In this document: positions 1-12,765 of the stretch, one piece after another
How positions within the stretch are numbered: the first letter of the stretch is position 1
How the letters are laid out: every line of letters begins with the position of its first letter
Source of the DNA: Stercorarius parasiticus
Lineage: Eukaryota > Chordata > Aves > Charadriiformes > Stercorariidae
Length of the DNA: 64,000 nucleotides
Reading direction: 5' to 3'
Assembly (NCBI GenBank): GCA_013396915.1
Contig: VWZL01006771.1
Location: forward strand, 310,001 to 374,000
Program-made: the position numbers and the translations under genes
Notes under the pieces: generated by a model
What the model saw: only the letters and a program-made list of their open reading frames with translations
What the model was told of the DNA's origin: nothing
Database searches by the model: none

Positions 1-3000
1 AACAACACAACTTGCCTCTGTAAAAAAAAAAAAAATAAAATTGCTATTCTTGCCATCTAATGCACAAAGAAACTGAAGCAGGGATGGTTGAATTGCTGCT
101 GGGCCCTAGCACTGGTTTAGCAAAACAGGATTTAGATCCGTCTCCTCAAAACAACTGAAAGGCTCTAGCGAAGACTCAAATACTTATTTAATCTATCCCT
201 TTAACCCATGGGTTAAACAGTCTTAAAATAATAGACTTGAATAGAATTAATTAAATTGCATTAAAAAAGCCATATAAGCCATATAAACATTATCCCATAG
301 GGCGGGCAGAACAAGACAGAATAAGACAAAGCTACAGGATGGAGATGTGGATTTACCTCTCCAAAAGCCTATCTCAAACCGGAGCGATCCTTGGATCCTT
401 TTTTGACAACAGAATATAAGCCTAGCAGATCTTTTTTTGGTAACTGAATAACATTATATATATGTTACAGTGCAGTCACTTTTTAAAAGAGGTTTCAGAT
501 TCTGTGTCACGGACAAGCTATTGACAACTTTACCTTGAGAAGTTTATTTTTTCCTTGCTTACAGCACATCAGTCTCTTTCCGTGCTCTTCGGTTACTCTG
601 TTCTTTGCACGTCCACAGGAAGGTCTGAGCCTGCCTGTTGGATTCTCTCTGAAGAACGTCCTGAATGGAGCTTGCTGTCAACACAGATTTCAGGACAAAG
701 AAAGGAGATTTTTAAAAATGTAAACTGGAGCACGGTGCCTGACTCTGTTGAACTGTTAGTGGGAGCAAAGCACATTACTGCCCTGTGTGTTTTTAAAAAT
801 CATCCTGAGAGTTATTTATCAGATTAAGGTTTTAACACAAATAGTTTGACTCTTGCCACAGTCTGCCCATTACAATCACCAGGAAGGAGGAAGAGCTTGA
901 GTTTTGCACTTGGATTATCCTCAAGATATGCTCATGGTTAAAAAAAAATACTTATGGAGTCTGTGTTTAAATCTACATCCAGCACTATGCAAATATTTGC
1001 ATGCTGTAACTTAACTCAACATAAATCAGCGTTCTTGTCAATGAATTGTTTGATTAATCAGTGGCTTAATTTGTGCATCAGAGCAAGAGAGAGAAAAACA
1101 ACCCAAAACAGCTGTGTGATTGATTTTTTTTTTCCTTCCAGACCAGCCCAAAGTATTGTATAAATAACTAACTTCTATTGTGGTTAGCTTCCGCAAAAGA
1201 TAAAGAGGGAGGCCAGAAGCTTGCTTTTCCACAATCCTCACTTGAGCACTGGTAGATCCGGGGCTGTGAAAGTCCCAGTACAAGCCTGGAATGGCCCAGG
1301 GACGTTGAATGTTGGGCCACTGATCTACACAAGTTCGATCAGGTTGGGTGATTTGGCCCAGAGTACCTAAAAAATATGAGAGTTTTCAGCAGTTCTGGAA
1401 TGCTCTCCAACCTTTGAGCTCTCTGGCAGGGTAAGCTTTGTTGTATAAGTAGGGTGACCATTCAGAGCATAAAGATCGTAAAATTGACTGTATTTGTTCA
1501 AATTAAAGGTACGTGTAGTTGAAGACAATGTTCGTGTCCAGTGGCAGTTGCTCTAACTGCAAGACAAACAGAGAGCGTTTATGCTGATGCGAGTAGTTTA
1601 TGCTAATCAGTAAATGGACACAGTCTCTGCTGAGGACCCTGATGCTTGCTGACTCCCAGCATATCCAGTGGACGGCTCACTTTGGATTAGCCATGTCCCT
1701 GCTCGGTCCCATCCTGCGAACACCAGACCCTACTTACACTATTTAAGGACGTTTTGAGCGGGGCTGTGACTCTTCTACTTGCAAAGCAGGTTGGAAGTGT
1801 CTGACCAGGAGGTGCCCTCATGCTCTTTTGCAGGCAGAAGACAGACACAAGATGTGGATGCTCTGCAAGGCTGATACAACTGAGGTAAGCAGGATTATCT
1901 ATTTTACACTTGGGCTGACTTTACTGTCTACACCACACGTGGATGCTTATCTGCTCTCCCTATTTGCCATTATACACATTCAACACGGCAGATAAAGTAA
2001 CAGTGCTATAGTTACTAAAGCTGTGTGTAATCCCTTGTGCTACAGTCAGCTCTCCCTGCAGTTGCAGGGTGATGCAAGAACAAACTTGCTGTGTGCTACA
2101 CCTGATTCCCCAGGCACGTTGGGAATCAAACAGTGGGACATGTGTCACAGTCCGCGTAACGGGAATTTGAGTGTACGCGATATCCTTTTCCTGCTAGACT
2201 GAGTGAACTGAAAGGTCTTGGAAATTTGTCAGGTGATAAGAAATTGAGAAATAGAGGCTGGGCTTCTAGAGGCATGCAGTGTGGAGGAACGAAGGGGTTT
2301 GGGTGAAATCACTGAAGGAGGCTCAGCAGGTCCTGTGTCTGCATTTGCCCTGGACGCCTGCCTGCATGACAAGGAGAAACGCAACATCTCTTGATTGTGG
2401 TGTGAGGTGGGTACAGGAGAGTGGTAAAACACCCTCCTGCTCAGGAATACACTCAGGAATGCTCGCCAGGTTTTGCTGGGGGCTGCAGAAATAGGGGCTG
2501 TGGCAGGGGATCCTTTGGGATGCACACCAAGAAGTCCGAGTCTGGAATCGATACTGTGGTCCTCTCTGTGATCACACCTTGCACTCATGCAATGAGAGAA
2601 GTCAAACCCCTTCAGGGAGAAATGGGACTTAGCATAGTTAAAAAAAAATACCATTAGCAGCTCAGAGGTTGATTTCATTTTTTTATATCTTTCCTCTCTG
2701 CTGCTTCTTTTCTTTGCTTTCTTCTGCTTTGCCAACAGTGTTTTCCACCAAAAGACTTCCAGTGTTTGGACAGTTTCACTTAAAGGCTGACAAACCCCAG
2801 AGACCTGTGGTGTGAAGGAGGCATATATAAAATGCTGTGTAGCAAGTTGACAGCCAGGATTTTCTCTTGCTTAAAAAGCCCTTCAAAACTGAAGCTTTGA
2901 CTGTCCTTCGCCAGACACTACTCAGTTTTAAAATAGTAGCTACACGGTAGGAGTTCTGGTAGAAACATCACTGCATTAAAATTGAAGCAGACCAGAAGAA

Positions 3001-5829
3001 AAAAGATGGAAAAACACAAGTTTCAAGTCCGATGTAAAAAAAAGATGCAAATTCTTGTTGCTGGAAATTCACTATGACCAATATAAAAGGCAACACCATC
3101 ATGGAGGTCAGACATGATGCATTTGGGATAATGCAAGTTTTAATGTTTGATACGCATTTAAATGGCAAGCCAGTCAGAAACGAGGCAAAAGCCTCGTATG
3201 TGTATGAGTACTCCTGGAAGTCTTCTGGAAATGTCTAGGATGGTGTTTTAATGGGCCATGAGTACCCAAATCCCTAAGGCAGTGCTGAAAATTTCAGCCC
3301 TATATAATGCTGGACATACTACAGGAGGAAAAGCAGCAAGTGTATTCCCCTGCAGCAGGATCAGAGATTCTTTGAGGAGCAGAAACCTTCACTCTAGCCT
3401 TGGAGCTTTCCCCATCCTGGTGAGTTTGTCAAAGCTGTATGTTTAAATTTAAGATTTGGATCAAATGTAGGAGAGAATGTTTCAATAAATTGTATGTATC
3501 ATTTGGCAATATAAGTCACAGGTTCTGAGGTGTGATATACTAAAGACAACATCAAGAAGACCGAATAGACAGTCCTTTGCATATTGTAAAAAAATATGGA
3601 TAAATACGCAGGTAGCAAAGTTTGTGGAAAAGCTCAGGCAGCCACTAATTTCCAGGTGTTGCCCTTGACGACAGTGATGGGGTCCCAAAGGAAGAAGCAA
3701 TGTTCCTAGACATACTGGAGGACTGTTTCCTTACAAGGTTTGTTTAGCGATCAACAAGAACAGACACTGTTTTCTCTGTGTCCTAGGAAGTGAGCCAGGT
3801 ATAATAAATAAGTAAGGAGTTGGTAAACATCCAGGGTCTCCTGTTCACAGTATCATCAGAAAAACTCCTGGGGATATGTGCAGAAGTCAGCAGCACAGAA
3901 ATATTGGCAATGTGGGAACAAAGAATGAGGTAAAGAAAGCTGACTGATATTGCCAGAAGAAACATCTTGTAAAAGTGGAAGACATAAAAGAGAAAGTTAG
4001 AAGTGATTTCATTTCAACAAATAAAAACGATGTTACTTTTTACATGCAACATAAGGAGCAAATTCTAAACAAATTTGTAAAGAAAAATATGAATTTTATG
4101 CATGCAAGTTTTGGCTTGTTTACAAGCATTAGGTAAATATGGCTACAGATACAGCAATCAAACATAAGCTTGGGGCAAATGAACGCTATTTTTTTCTTTC
4201 TCTTATAGTGACTAACGAGAAGGTCAGCAATTGAATTTGCACTAATCTGTATGTATTATAAGAGAATAGGGTATCCCTTTACCCGTTGTGAGGAAATAAT
4301 TGCATTTTTTCACTAACTAAAGCAACTGCTCATATCCTCCTTGTCTTCATACATGTGACATCTTTTTCTGAGTCCTTCGAAACTTTTGGGGTCTTTGCTA
4401 CGTCATGGATATGGGGTGATTGTGCATTATGGACGAAAGGAGTCCCCTTTTCCATATTCAGGCTTGTTCCATCCTATTTGATGTTCCCTTGATCCTGACT
4501 GGGATGGGATAAGTAGCTGCATTCATTTCGTCTCTTCCAGTCTACTAGTGAACAGTCCTATCCTTATTCTTTACCTGCTTTCCCTCTAAATTAATTTCTC
4601 ATCATGTGCAGGTCAAACAGAAACGTTCCTTGCTCCTACTCATCTTGCTTGTCTTTCTTTGAACTACCTTGTTTCAGCTGTGAATCAGTTGTGAGACAAA
4701 GAGATTTATCTCATCTAACTTTAAATATGTAGAAGTTAGACCTAATCTAGTCTGATTTAACCCTGGCAAATTCTCTGACTGGTCTGTGGAGAAAAACAAG
4801 CACCTCAAGAGGGTAACATTTTCGTATCTGTTTCAGAAATATTAGACATTTCTCTTTGCTTCAGATATAGTGAATACCTAGCACTGTCTGATGTCTTGTT
4901 GTAGATGTCTGAAGGCAAATGTTAGTGCTGCAAATGTCTAAAGGCAAAGGTGGCCGTAAGGCTCATTCCTGATGAGGAAGTCACCCCGGTCTCTCTGTAT
5001 GGTCAAAGGAGATCTAGCGAACAGCATCACTGGAAGCTTCGATGCAACTCTTCTTCCTAAAACAAAATAGACCAGATGAACCGTGCCCGGACTTTCAGCA
5101 TGCAAACATCTGTTTAGAACCACCCACAACAACTGACGAACCCATTGCCACTGGTGAGGAGCTCCAACACAACAGTAATGGACTACCCTCAGAAATTAGT
5201 GCCCGAAAGAGAGCATTTACCTGGCACACCAGAGCCATCAGGTTTCCAGTGGAGTTTGCCAGAAAATATGGAGGATTCATCATATGCTCTCAACCAGTTT
5301 TGTTTTCTTGTGTTATATTCTTGAGCCATTCTCTATCCTTTCTTGCATTTTATTTGCTGTGGTTTTGACCCCACTGTCTACTGAGAAGGTATTTTATGCT
5401 GTAGAATTCAGTACGCCAACCAAATCTGTTTCCTGAGCAATTGCCATTAATTCAAAATTTAATTCAAAATCCCACAAGGTGTGACTATGGCTGCACACCG
5501 TAGCCTGCTAAACAGCCATGCGTGGCCTGGGGCAAATTTGCAGTATATTTGGCATCCTTAGAGAAAAAAAAATGCAGGACTTTTACCATCTTTAATTGGG
5601 GGTAAGTTGTTCTTTGTAGAAGCATGTATTACACAAAGAATGGGGAATACCATGAGTACCAGTAATACCTTGCATAACAGTAAAAAGTTAAAAGGGAGCT
5701 TGTTTTTAAGGGCTCCTATAGCAATAGGCTCTGCATCACATGAGCAATCCCCTCAGCTATCTGAAAATAAACCGCGTTTAATTGACTGGATAAGCAGATC
5801 ACATACGTTAAAGCTAGGAATGCCCCTTC
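1..5829. other. No recognisable gene or repeat (5.8 kb)
   Basis: Unique, moderately AT-rich sequence. A 168-codon minus-strand frame at 2229-2735 is the longest; its amino end is lysine-rich only because it lies opposite a pyrimidine tract (2688-2733). That tract followed by CAACAG at 2733-2738 resembles a plus-strand splice acceptor, but no coding exon follows. A perfect 7 bp-stem hairpin lies at 3180-3197. A 108-codon frame at 5042-5368 has no recognisable domain. Confidence 0.7.
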
Positions 5830-5975
5830 AACTGTAACTTTGAACTGTAGCTTGCACACCCTTTGGCAACACATTTACACAGAAACGTGTACATCCCTTG
5901 GCTATAACAGTAATTTTGGCTGCAACAGTAACATGTACACCCTTTGGCAAAGCTCTTGCACAGAGGAGGAGAAAA
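5830..5975. repeat. Degenerate short tandem repeat (about 40 bp unit)
   Basis: The motif CACACCCTTTGGCAAC (5855-5870) recurs as GTACATCCCTTGGCTA (5889-5904) and GTACACCCTTTGGCAA (5935-5950). Between them, AACTGTAACTTTG-type sequence also repeats (5830 and 5906). The outer copies form a roughly 76-81 bp unit, which itself seems built of two 40 bp halves. Copies are clearly diverged, so it is an old local duplication. Confidence 0.6.
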
Positions 5976-5979
5976 CCTT

Positions 5980-8900
5980 TTCGAAAAGTGGAGCATTTCC
6001 CAGTTAAACCCTGGCTGCACAACACACTCGCTTTATTATCGCAAGAGTATCTTTGAAAACATCTTTCACCCCACTACAGCGAAAAAGCACTTTGCACCGT
6101 GCCCGCCATCAACAAAGAGAAAAGGGGCAGTTTAGATTCTTTTGGGTTGCAAACGAGGTTCTGTCCTCAGCTATGCCAGTGGTGATCTACAGCAACTCCA
6201 CTCAATTATAGGAGTTACTTAATACTCCCACATCATCACGATCAGAACTGGACCATTTGATCACAAATTTCATGCTAAAAGGGAGCGTTTACCTTGTTGA
6301 CCTACAGAAATTCTTTGCTTGACTCTTCTTTCATCTAAGCAAATTAAAATAATACCAGGCAGGCTTCCATGCAGCAAGTAAGCAAACACTGAAGTAAAAT
6401 CCTCGGAAGCACAGAAACTTCTGTGCCTGCTGTCACGAGCATAAATAATTCTCTCCACACCTTTTGGAAGAAGAGCCACTAAACTTGTGACAAGCCAGGG
6501 TAAAATCTGTTGGAAATTTGTGTGTGCTTGTGTGTCTGTATATGTACACGGGAGTAAACAATCTTTCATTTAAAATGCGTACATTGTAGCAAAGAGCCAG
6601 CCAATGAAATGAGCCAAAGGGCAGACTCCAACTTGGCTCAGCAGTCATGAATGAAGATGAGCCAAGGAGAAGCAAAGGACATTGCAAACAATCTGGCACA
6701 GGTTCCTGGCAGTCAGTGATCACTTCAGGTATTTTTCTTTCAAGGTGTGTACGGGCACATCCAGTGACTCACCTGTATTTATATACAGAGAGCCAGGACG
6801 GACCCATACCTTGGCCCTGAGCTGTACCAAGTCTCATATTTATAGCCTGTCTTATTCCAGTAAATAGAAAGTAAGGAGAGCTGCCTGTTAAATTGTCATC
6901 TTTTAAAAGTGAATATTTTTTCAGCTGATTGAAAGTCTATAGCATTGGATCTGACTGGTGCAAAATAGCTCTGCCTCTTCGATGTCGGGGGAGAGCCACC
7001 AGCCAACAGGACGAGGAACCTTTTGTCCAGCTGTTGCTACGACATCCTTGCTCAATAAAACCTTCAGTGCCTTCACTCTTCTCTCCTTGTCACTGCTTTA
7101 TCAGTCAGGGGTGTATATTCCTGTCACTAGTCATCCATAGTGAGAGCTCTGAGACCTCAATGAACTATCAGTGTATTGTCTCTGTGAATAGCCATGAATT
7201 TAAGCAATGGCCTTCAAAGAAATTCATTGTTGTCTCTCTTGTGTCTTCTACACTGTGTGGCATGACCACTGAAGTTACTGGGATTTCGATCTATTTGATA
7301 CAGTCCGTTCTTCATATTTCTTTCCCCATCAGGACTTCCCTGTCATTCCCTTTCCTAGACTCCCTTTCAATATGAACCTACTGATCGTCAATGATATTGT
7401 AAAAAAAAAAAAAAATTGCTCTCTGCCTAAATTCACTTTGCCACCTGGAATAATAATGTGCTTAAGGAGAGGCATGCTGAACCAGTATTTCGAATTCCTG
7501 CTTTGATTTTTTTTTTTTTTTTGAGACACATTTGACTGTCATTTTCTTTTGTCCTTGCTATAGGAGAACAGAGCTGGCTGAACATGATGACAAGCAGAAT
7601 CGTAAAAGCTTAAGTAGAAGCACAGATTTGCTATAAACCTTACTCAGCATGCAGTGGAAAACAAAGGTCTTAAGGGTTGGAGTGCTAAAGGTTAGGCTCA
7701 TTGCAGGCCCTGAAGTCAGGATACCTTTGGGTTTTCATTGAGACATCCTGGAAGATCTTCAGTTCCACATGTTGCCTTAAAATAAGTGTATCTGAATGGG
7801 TAACACAATCTAGATCCACAGGAATTTTTTAATCACCTGGGGAAATAAAGGTAAAATACCAAATAGATTCATGGAGCAAAACAAGACTAACAGGAATTGA
7901 AGACCACTTTTCCCACTGAAATTTAAAAAAATCAGAGGAACAAAAAGCCTGCCAGCCACTTGATAGTCCCTGTGGTCTGGGTGTCGTTCCCTCTAAAAGC
8001 CACCAAAAAGGAACTCAGTGCTTTCATTCATGAAACGTGAAGGAATCAGGTGCCTTGGAAAGAAACATTTTGTGATCAGTCTGTGCATCTGTCAGTCCTC
8101 CACTTAACTAAGACTTCAAATAGTTTGTCTAGTTTCCATGCAAAGGACCACCAGGCTGGACAGGAGCTACAGCACTATAATCACTTTAGATGTGTGGATC
8201 AGGTACTGGGAAAAGGCATATTAAGCTCAGAAATGCATCTGCTTGAAGGCAAAGTGTTCCTTCTCATGTTGTCTTTTGTAGTCTTGTGATGGACCATCTG
8301 ACTACCTGACTTACCATCTTCATGTAACGGACAGCAGATACTTTCTTGTAGAGAAGATTATAAACATTGCACACAAAAACAACAAGTCATCACCCGAAGC
8401 ACCTTACGCTACAGACTCAGCTTGAAAACAGTGCCTGACTAATGGTGCTTGCAAAGAGTCTGAACGAGGATAATGAGGTAGTTCTGCAACACATGTTTAC
8501 AGGTGCTTCCTCCCTAGCTTGAAAAGCAACTTGAGATAAAACACAAGGATGTCTGCTTGAAAAAGAAACAAATTAGCTTATTAACTTCGCCTTCCTGGCA
8601 GTGTTAGCAGGCTGAATGTGTTTCAAAAAAAAAAAACAACCACATAGGAATTAGAAACAAGAGGGTTTTTTTGTTTTGCATCTAAAGATGGGGTAGTGAA
8701 AACTGTGATGCACTGCTACATCTACAATGGGAAACATGAATATTTATTTCTGTTTTATTTTAACTGGATATTCCCTAAAGATAAAAAGGCTTTCGTTTAT
8801 GGTGAAAATCTAACTATTTGAAGTCTTTAGTCTATTCTCCTTCTCTTCTTCTGTGCTTTTGGCCATAAAACTCAGGCTTTGACGAGTTTATTTTCTAACA

Positions 8901-11900
8901 GAAAAGTCAAAACTTTTCCACCAAAGTGGAAAGTTATTTGAAACTAAATGTGTGTCATGCAGATCTCCCCACTGGTGGAAATGCACACCACATAACCAAA
9001 TACCACGTGGCCTTCGCGGCTGTTCCTATGGTCATGGAATGAAATAGGCATTTTCAGAGTTATCAGCTCTTTTTACACAGCTGATATGCATACAAAGTGG
9101 AACGGACCACACCCTACAAGACCATGTTTCTGTGTGGCTGATTAGCTCAGAGTTATGCCTGTGACATCTATGTTTGAGTAGAAGACTTCCACTCTTGATG
9201 TTTTCTGAAAAAAAAAAACAAACCAACAGCATGAAAAATTTAGTTGAAAATCTGCTGCTGATTCCAAAGTAGCGTTGATACAAAATTTTAATAAGCCTTA
9301 GAAAAGAGTCTCCTTGCAGCGGGAGAATGTATCTTCAAATACCCAAACATGATATTGAGCCTACTCTACGTAGAACATTCACCTTTACAATCGACTAAGA
9401 AGTTTTCCTCCATCTATGCATCAGACTGAACCCGGTTTTCATCGGCTTTGCTGGGAATTAGCTCCACCACGAATTCTTGATTAACATATTAATTGCACAG
9501 TGTCTTTAAAATACAGGGATTTTTCCTAATTCTGTCACATAGTCTGACAGTAAAACAAGGGGCCTCGACAATGACATCTGAGTGGCTGAGAGAAGACAGA
9601 TTCAAGAAGCCCTATGTCACGTCTTACTTGAACTTTACAGGGATGTGTGTTTTATTTACCTACTTAAACACAATTGCTTACAGAAAACACTGAATGTCCA
9701 TGCACACAACACATCTGAACATAACAATGTATTTTGGGGGCACAGATTAAAAAATTCAAACTCACAGACAATGCCAGGAGAAAGTTCCTTTTGTCTTTTT
9801 ATGACTCTCCTATGGATATTTCTCTATCTATTGAAGAAGTGATTTTCATTCCCCTCAGCGAAAATGGACCTGTATTTTCTCATAAACTTTGCAGTTTTAC
9901 ATCCAACATCAGTAATTACTGTGAGTAGAAACGTACCATAACACCTAAGAATCAGGCACTTAGCTTCAAGTTTAATCTGAGCCTAAATGAATGTTTGATT
10001 TCAAAACTAGATTCATTTGACAATGACTTCTCAGAGCGTGATCTCACTTCTTTTGCCAGGTTGATGACAGTAGCATGGCTATACATTGGATTTTTGAACA
10101 TTGCAATGCCAAAATCCTGTCTTCAGTCAGGGCTTCAGTCCTCACCTGTGAAAGAACATAATGGGCAGATATGTAGGCAAAAAGTTCAGACAGGTTTTGA
10201 AAGAGAAGGTGAAGAAATATAATTTCTTTCTGTGAATGAAATTACTCTAGAAATGCTATGACACTTACAGAGCTCATTAAAAGATCAGATCTATCTGCTT
10301 TTCGTTCTTGAAATGTATGTTATGCCTAAAAAACCCCTGAATACCCACAAATACCGAAAGAGAGAAATCACCTCTGAACTTAACAGCATTCAACAGATGT
10401 CATTTCAGTTCAATGCGATACAAAATATTTTTTTTCACACATTATCATAATATTTAAATAGGTGCTACTGCTGCTATAAATCTAGCTTAATCATGAAATC
10501 AAAGTTCTCTTTGCATATACAAGAGATCTTGAAAACTGCCTGAAAGTCTGCCAGATCTTTTCCCAAATATGTAGTCTTTGCAGAGGTTATTCTCAGAGCA
10601 TACCAGTGACTTGAAAACCCAAATATAGCTTCTAAATCTTAGTGCACCAGACAGAAAAATACCCATCCAAGCATCTCTCACAAACCTGAGATAGCTCTGT
10701 GTAAGTTACAGGTAGGTGTTATATTCCTCAGTATGCCATCTGTCAAGTGATAGACATTGACAGAGATTGTTTCTTTATTCAGCTTTCTTCTCTCAAGAAG
10801 CTAGTTTCAAATTATTCTGAGGTATTTACAGGAGACAAATAAGCTGCTGTGGATTTTTGTTTTGGTTTATATTGTTAGAGCTTTCTCACCTTTCTACTTC
10901 AGTCTCGGTCACAGTCAGTGGTGGCCACATCTTGCCGGGTTGGGGATGATGGATCTGCTGGAGTGCAGCACTTCTGGAATACAACTTGTGAAGACGTATC
11001 AGTTTAATAGATCACAACGGTATGGTGCTGTGTCAAACCTCATAAGATTTGACTGCAGACAAAGTGTGCAGGTTGCAGGTCTTTCAATGATTGAAACGAG
11101 CAAGAGAAAACTTCAGGATTTGCAATCCTTGCAGACTGGGTTCTTAGTATGGCATTAAAACATTACCACACACAGAAGCGCATAGTTGCTTCTGTCTATT
11201 ACATTACAGCTTAATATTTACCATGAAAAACTCCCTTGTGACAGTGCAGGACTTTCACCTGTGCAAAATTTCTTCTGCCTGAAAATTGTGATTTAAGCAG
11301 GCTGCCTGGAACGCTCAGGCTCTGTTGGGTACCTGCAGTGGGTTATATTTGTACAGATTCATATCACCAAGATGAGCTAAGACTTTATCCCTGACCTCCA
11401 ATCACTATCAGACAGTAACAGGCTGGATCTCATCACTGTGCACACAAATAAATGAGGGCACAATTAACGGAAGGCAACACTCTGCTTATATTGTAGGACT
11501 AAGGTCTTATGTGTTGTGGGGTTCTTCTGCCCATGGTACTTTGTCATAAAAAATGTTGAGCAGCAGTGTACTTCTAGAAATGTTTAGCATATATTTGCAA
11601 AAATGATCTGCCAAAAAAGTTGATTCTGACAAATATTTATAGACTGTCACCAATATTGCATGGGGGCATTTCAGAACCAGAGACGCTGCACAATATGGGT
11701 AAGACCCACCTGGTTCCAAGGATGGAAAGAAGGCTGAAAATTTAAGCACACGTTTGAATACTTTCTTATTTAGGGATGCTTTTTTCAGCTTGACCATTGG
11801 AGATGATTATGAAAGCAAGAATCATACAATTTTTGATAAGGAAATGTACTCATCAGAAATATCATCGGTACATTCTTACAACTAACATGATTTAGACTTA

Positions 11901-12560
11901 AGCCCTTTGATGATGTTTGTTACAATACAGAAGGTGCTTCTTTACATGACACCGGATATTGCAGGGCTTGATTGCTGTGGCTGAGGGCTTAAGGCATTTT
12001 ATAATGAAAGAGTTATGATTTCAAAAATCCCCCAAATTATAAACAGAGTATACTGGATCTTGTTTTGCCTTTGAAGGGGGTAAAATTGTTTTGCTTACAG
12101 GAGCCACTAGGAGAAGCTCCCCTGTCAGACGTTGTCTGTGCTCATATTCACCTGTGTCTACATGGTCTCCTTTTCACATTCATGTGTGTTTGTATGGTCT
12201 CGTTCTGCACTGTGCCTTTACCTGTGATAGCATCTCCTCTAGCAACAGCAGTGCGCTAAGGAGCACTGTCCTGTTCCCAGACCCTACCCGGCGTCTCCAG
12301 GGGAGCTGCTGGACTTACAGCACTTCTGTGCACCTTCAGAGGCCAGGTCTGTACAGGTCCATGAGACCCATGAGCTGCAATTTTACTCCCTGTCCCTCTC
12401 CCTATCAGGTCAATAAAGAAGATAAAAATTGGCAGCTTTTCCAGTGTCTTATTTACCCTTTTGTTTCCTTTTCTAGTGATTAATTTGTGATTCAAAGGGA
12501 AAATTCTGTGGCTTTCATGCCTGTGGATGACTTTTGTCCTGATCAGTCAGGTAGTTTCAT
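5980..12560. other. No recognisable gene (6.6 kb)
   Basis: Mostly unique sequence with scattered A and T runs (7401, 7507, 8625, 9209). The longest open frame (6929-7375, 148 codons, plus strand) has no domain or motif that I recognise. A stretch at 12065-12480 is slightly richer in GC and contains a 130-codon frame without recognisable features. Confidence 0.7.
7401..7522. repeat. A15 and T16 homopolymers flanking a 91 bp segment
   Basis: A pure run of 15 A (7401-7415) and a pure run of 16 T (7507-7522) face each other as an inverted pair. The 91 bp between them is ordinary unique sequence. The pair could fold back on itself, but each run may have arisen separately. Confidence 0.75.
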
Positions 12561-12562
12561 TG

Positions 12563-12595
12563 GAGTTGGGAAGTTGCTTGAGTTGGGAAGTTGGG
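12563..12595. repeat. 17 bp tandem duplication
   Basis: GAGTTGGGAAGTTG occurs twice in a row with a 17 bp period (12563 and 12580). It is nearly perfect, so it probably arose recently by replication slippage. Confidence 0.85.
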
Positions 12596-12659
12596 AATAA
12601 CCTGACTTCTTCAGGGAAGCTACAAGGCTGAATCCCTCAAGTAAAAGTGAATGGTGTGA

Positions 12660-12765
12660 GCCATGGAGTCCACATTTGGATCTGAATTCCCACACTGTCT
12701 GTGAGGCTTTGGGCCTCATGGGTCATTCCATATCTGAAACAAAACACTAGTGGCAAATGCCACCC
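12660..12765 (+). mobile_element. Possible MIR-type SINE fragment
   Basis: The blocks GAGCCATGGAGTCCACATTT, CTGTGAGGCTTTGGGCCTCA and CCATATCTGAAAC occur in the order of the MIR segment running from the tRNA-like part to the CORE. Each block is weak on its own. This is an identification by eye that a profile search could easily overturn. Confidence 0.33.

Noticed and set aside
1610..1850. Possible solo LTR or promoter with a TATTTAAG box
   Set aside because: There are no paired TG...CA ends, target-site duplication or polyadenylation signal at the right distance; one TATA-like word is not enough.
2229..2735. 168-codon minus-strand frame as a real gene
   Set aside because: No recognisable domain. 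The basic amino end is the shadow of a pyrimidine tract on the other strand, and this length is not exceptional in 64 kb.
3180..3197. Perfect hairpin ACGAGGC-AAAA-GCCTCGT resembling a bacterial terminator stem
   Set aside because: There is no T run after it and no bacterial gene; the CR1 elements show this is vertebrate DNA, where such a hairpin has no terminator role.
5042..5368. 108-codon plus-strand frame as an exon
   Set aside because: No family resemblance and no supporting splice or start context.
6929..7375. 148-codon plus-strand frame as a gene
   Set aside because: Serine/leucine-rich translation without any recognisable motif; typical of chance frames in pyrimidine-rich sequence.
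12410..12425. AATAAA near 12413 as the end of a transcript
   Set aside because: AATAAA is frequent in AT-rich DNA and there is no upstream exon or downstream GU-rich context that singles it out.
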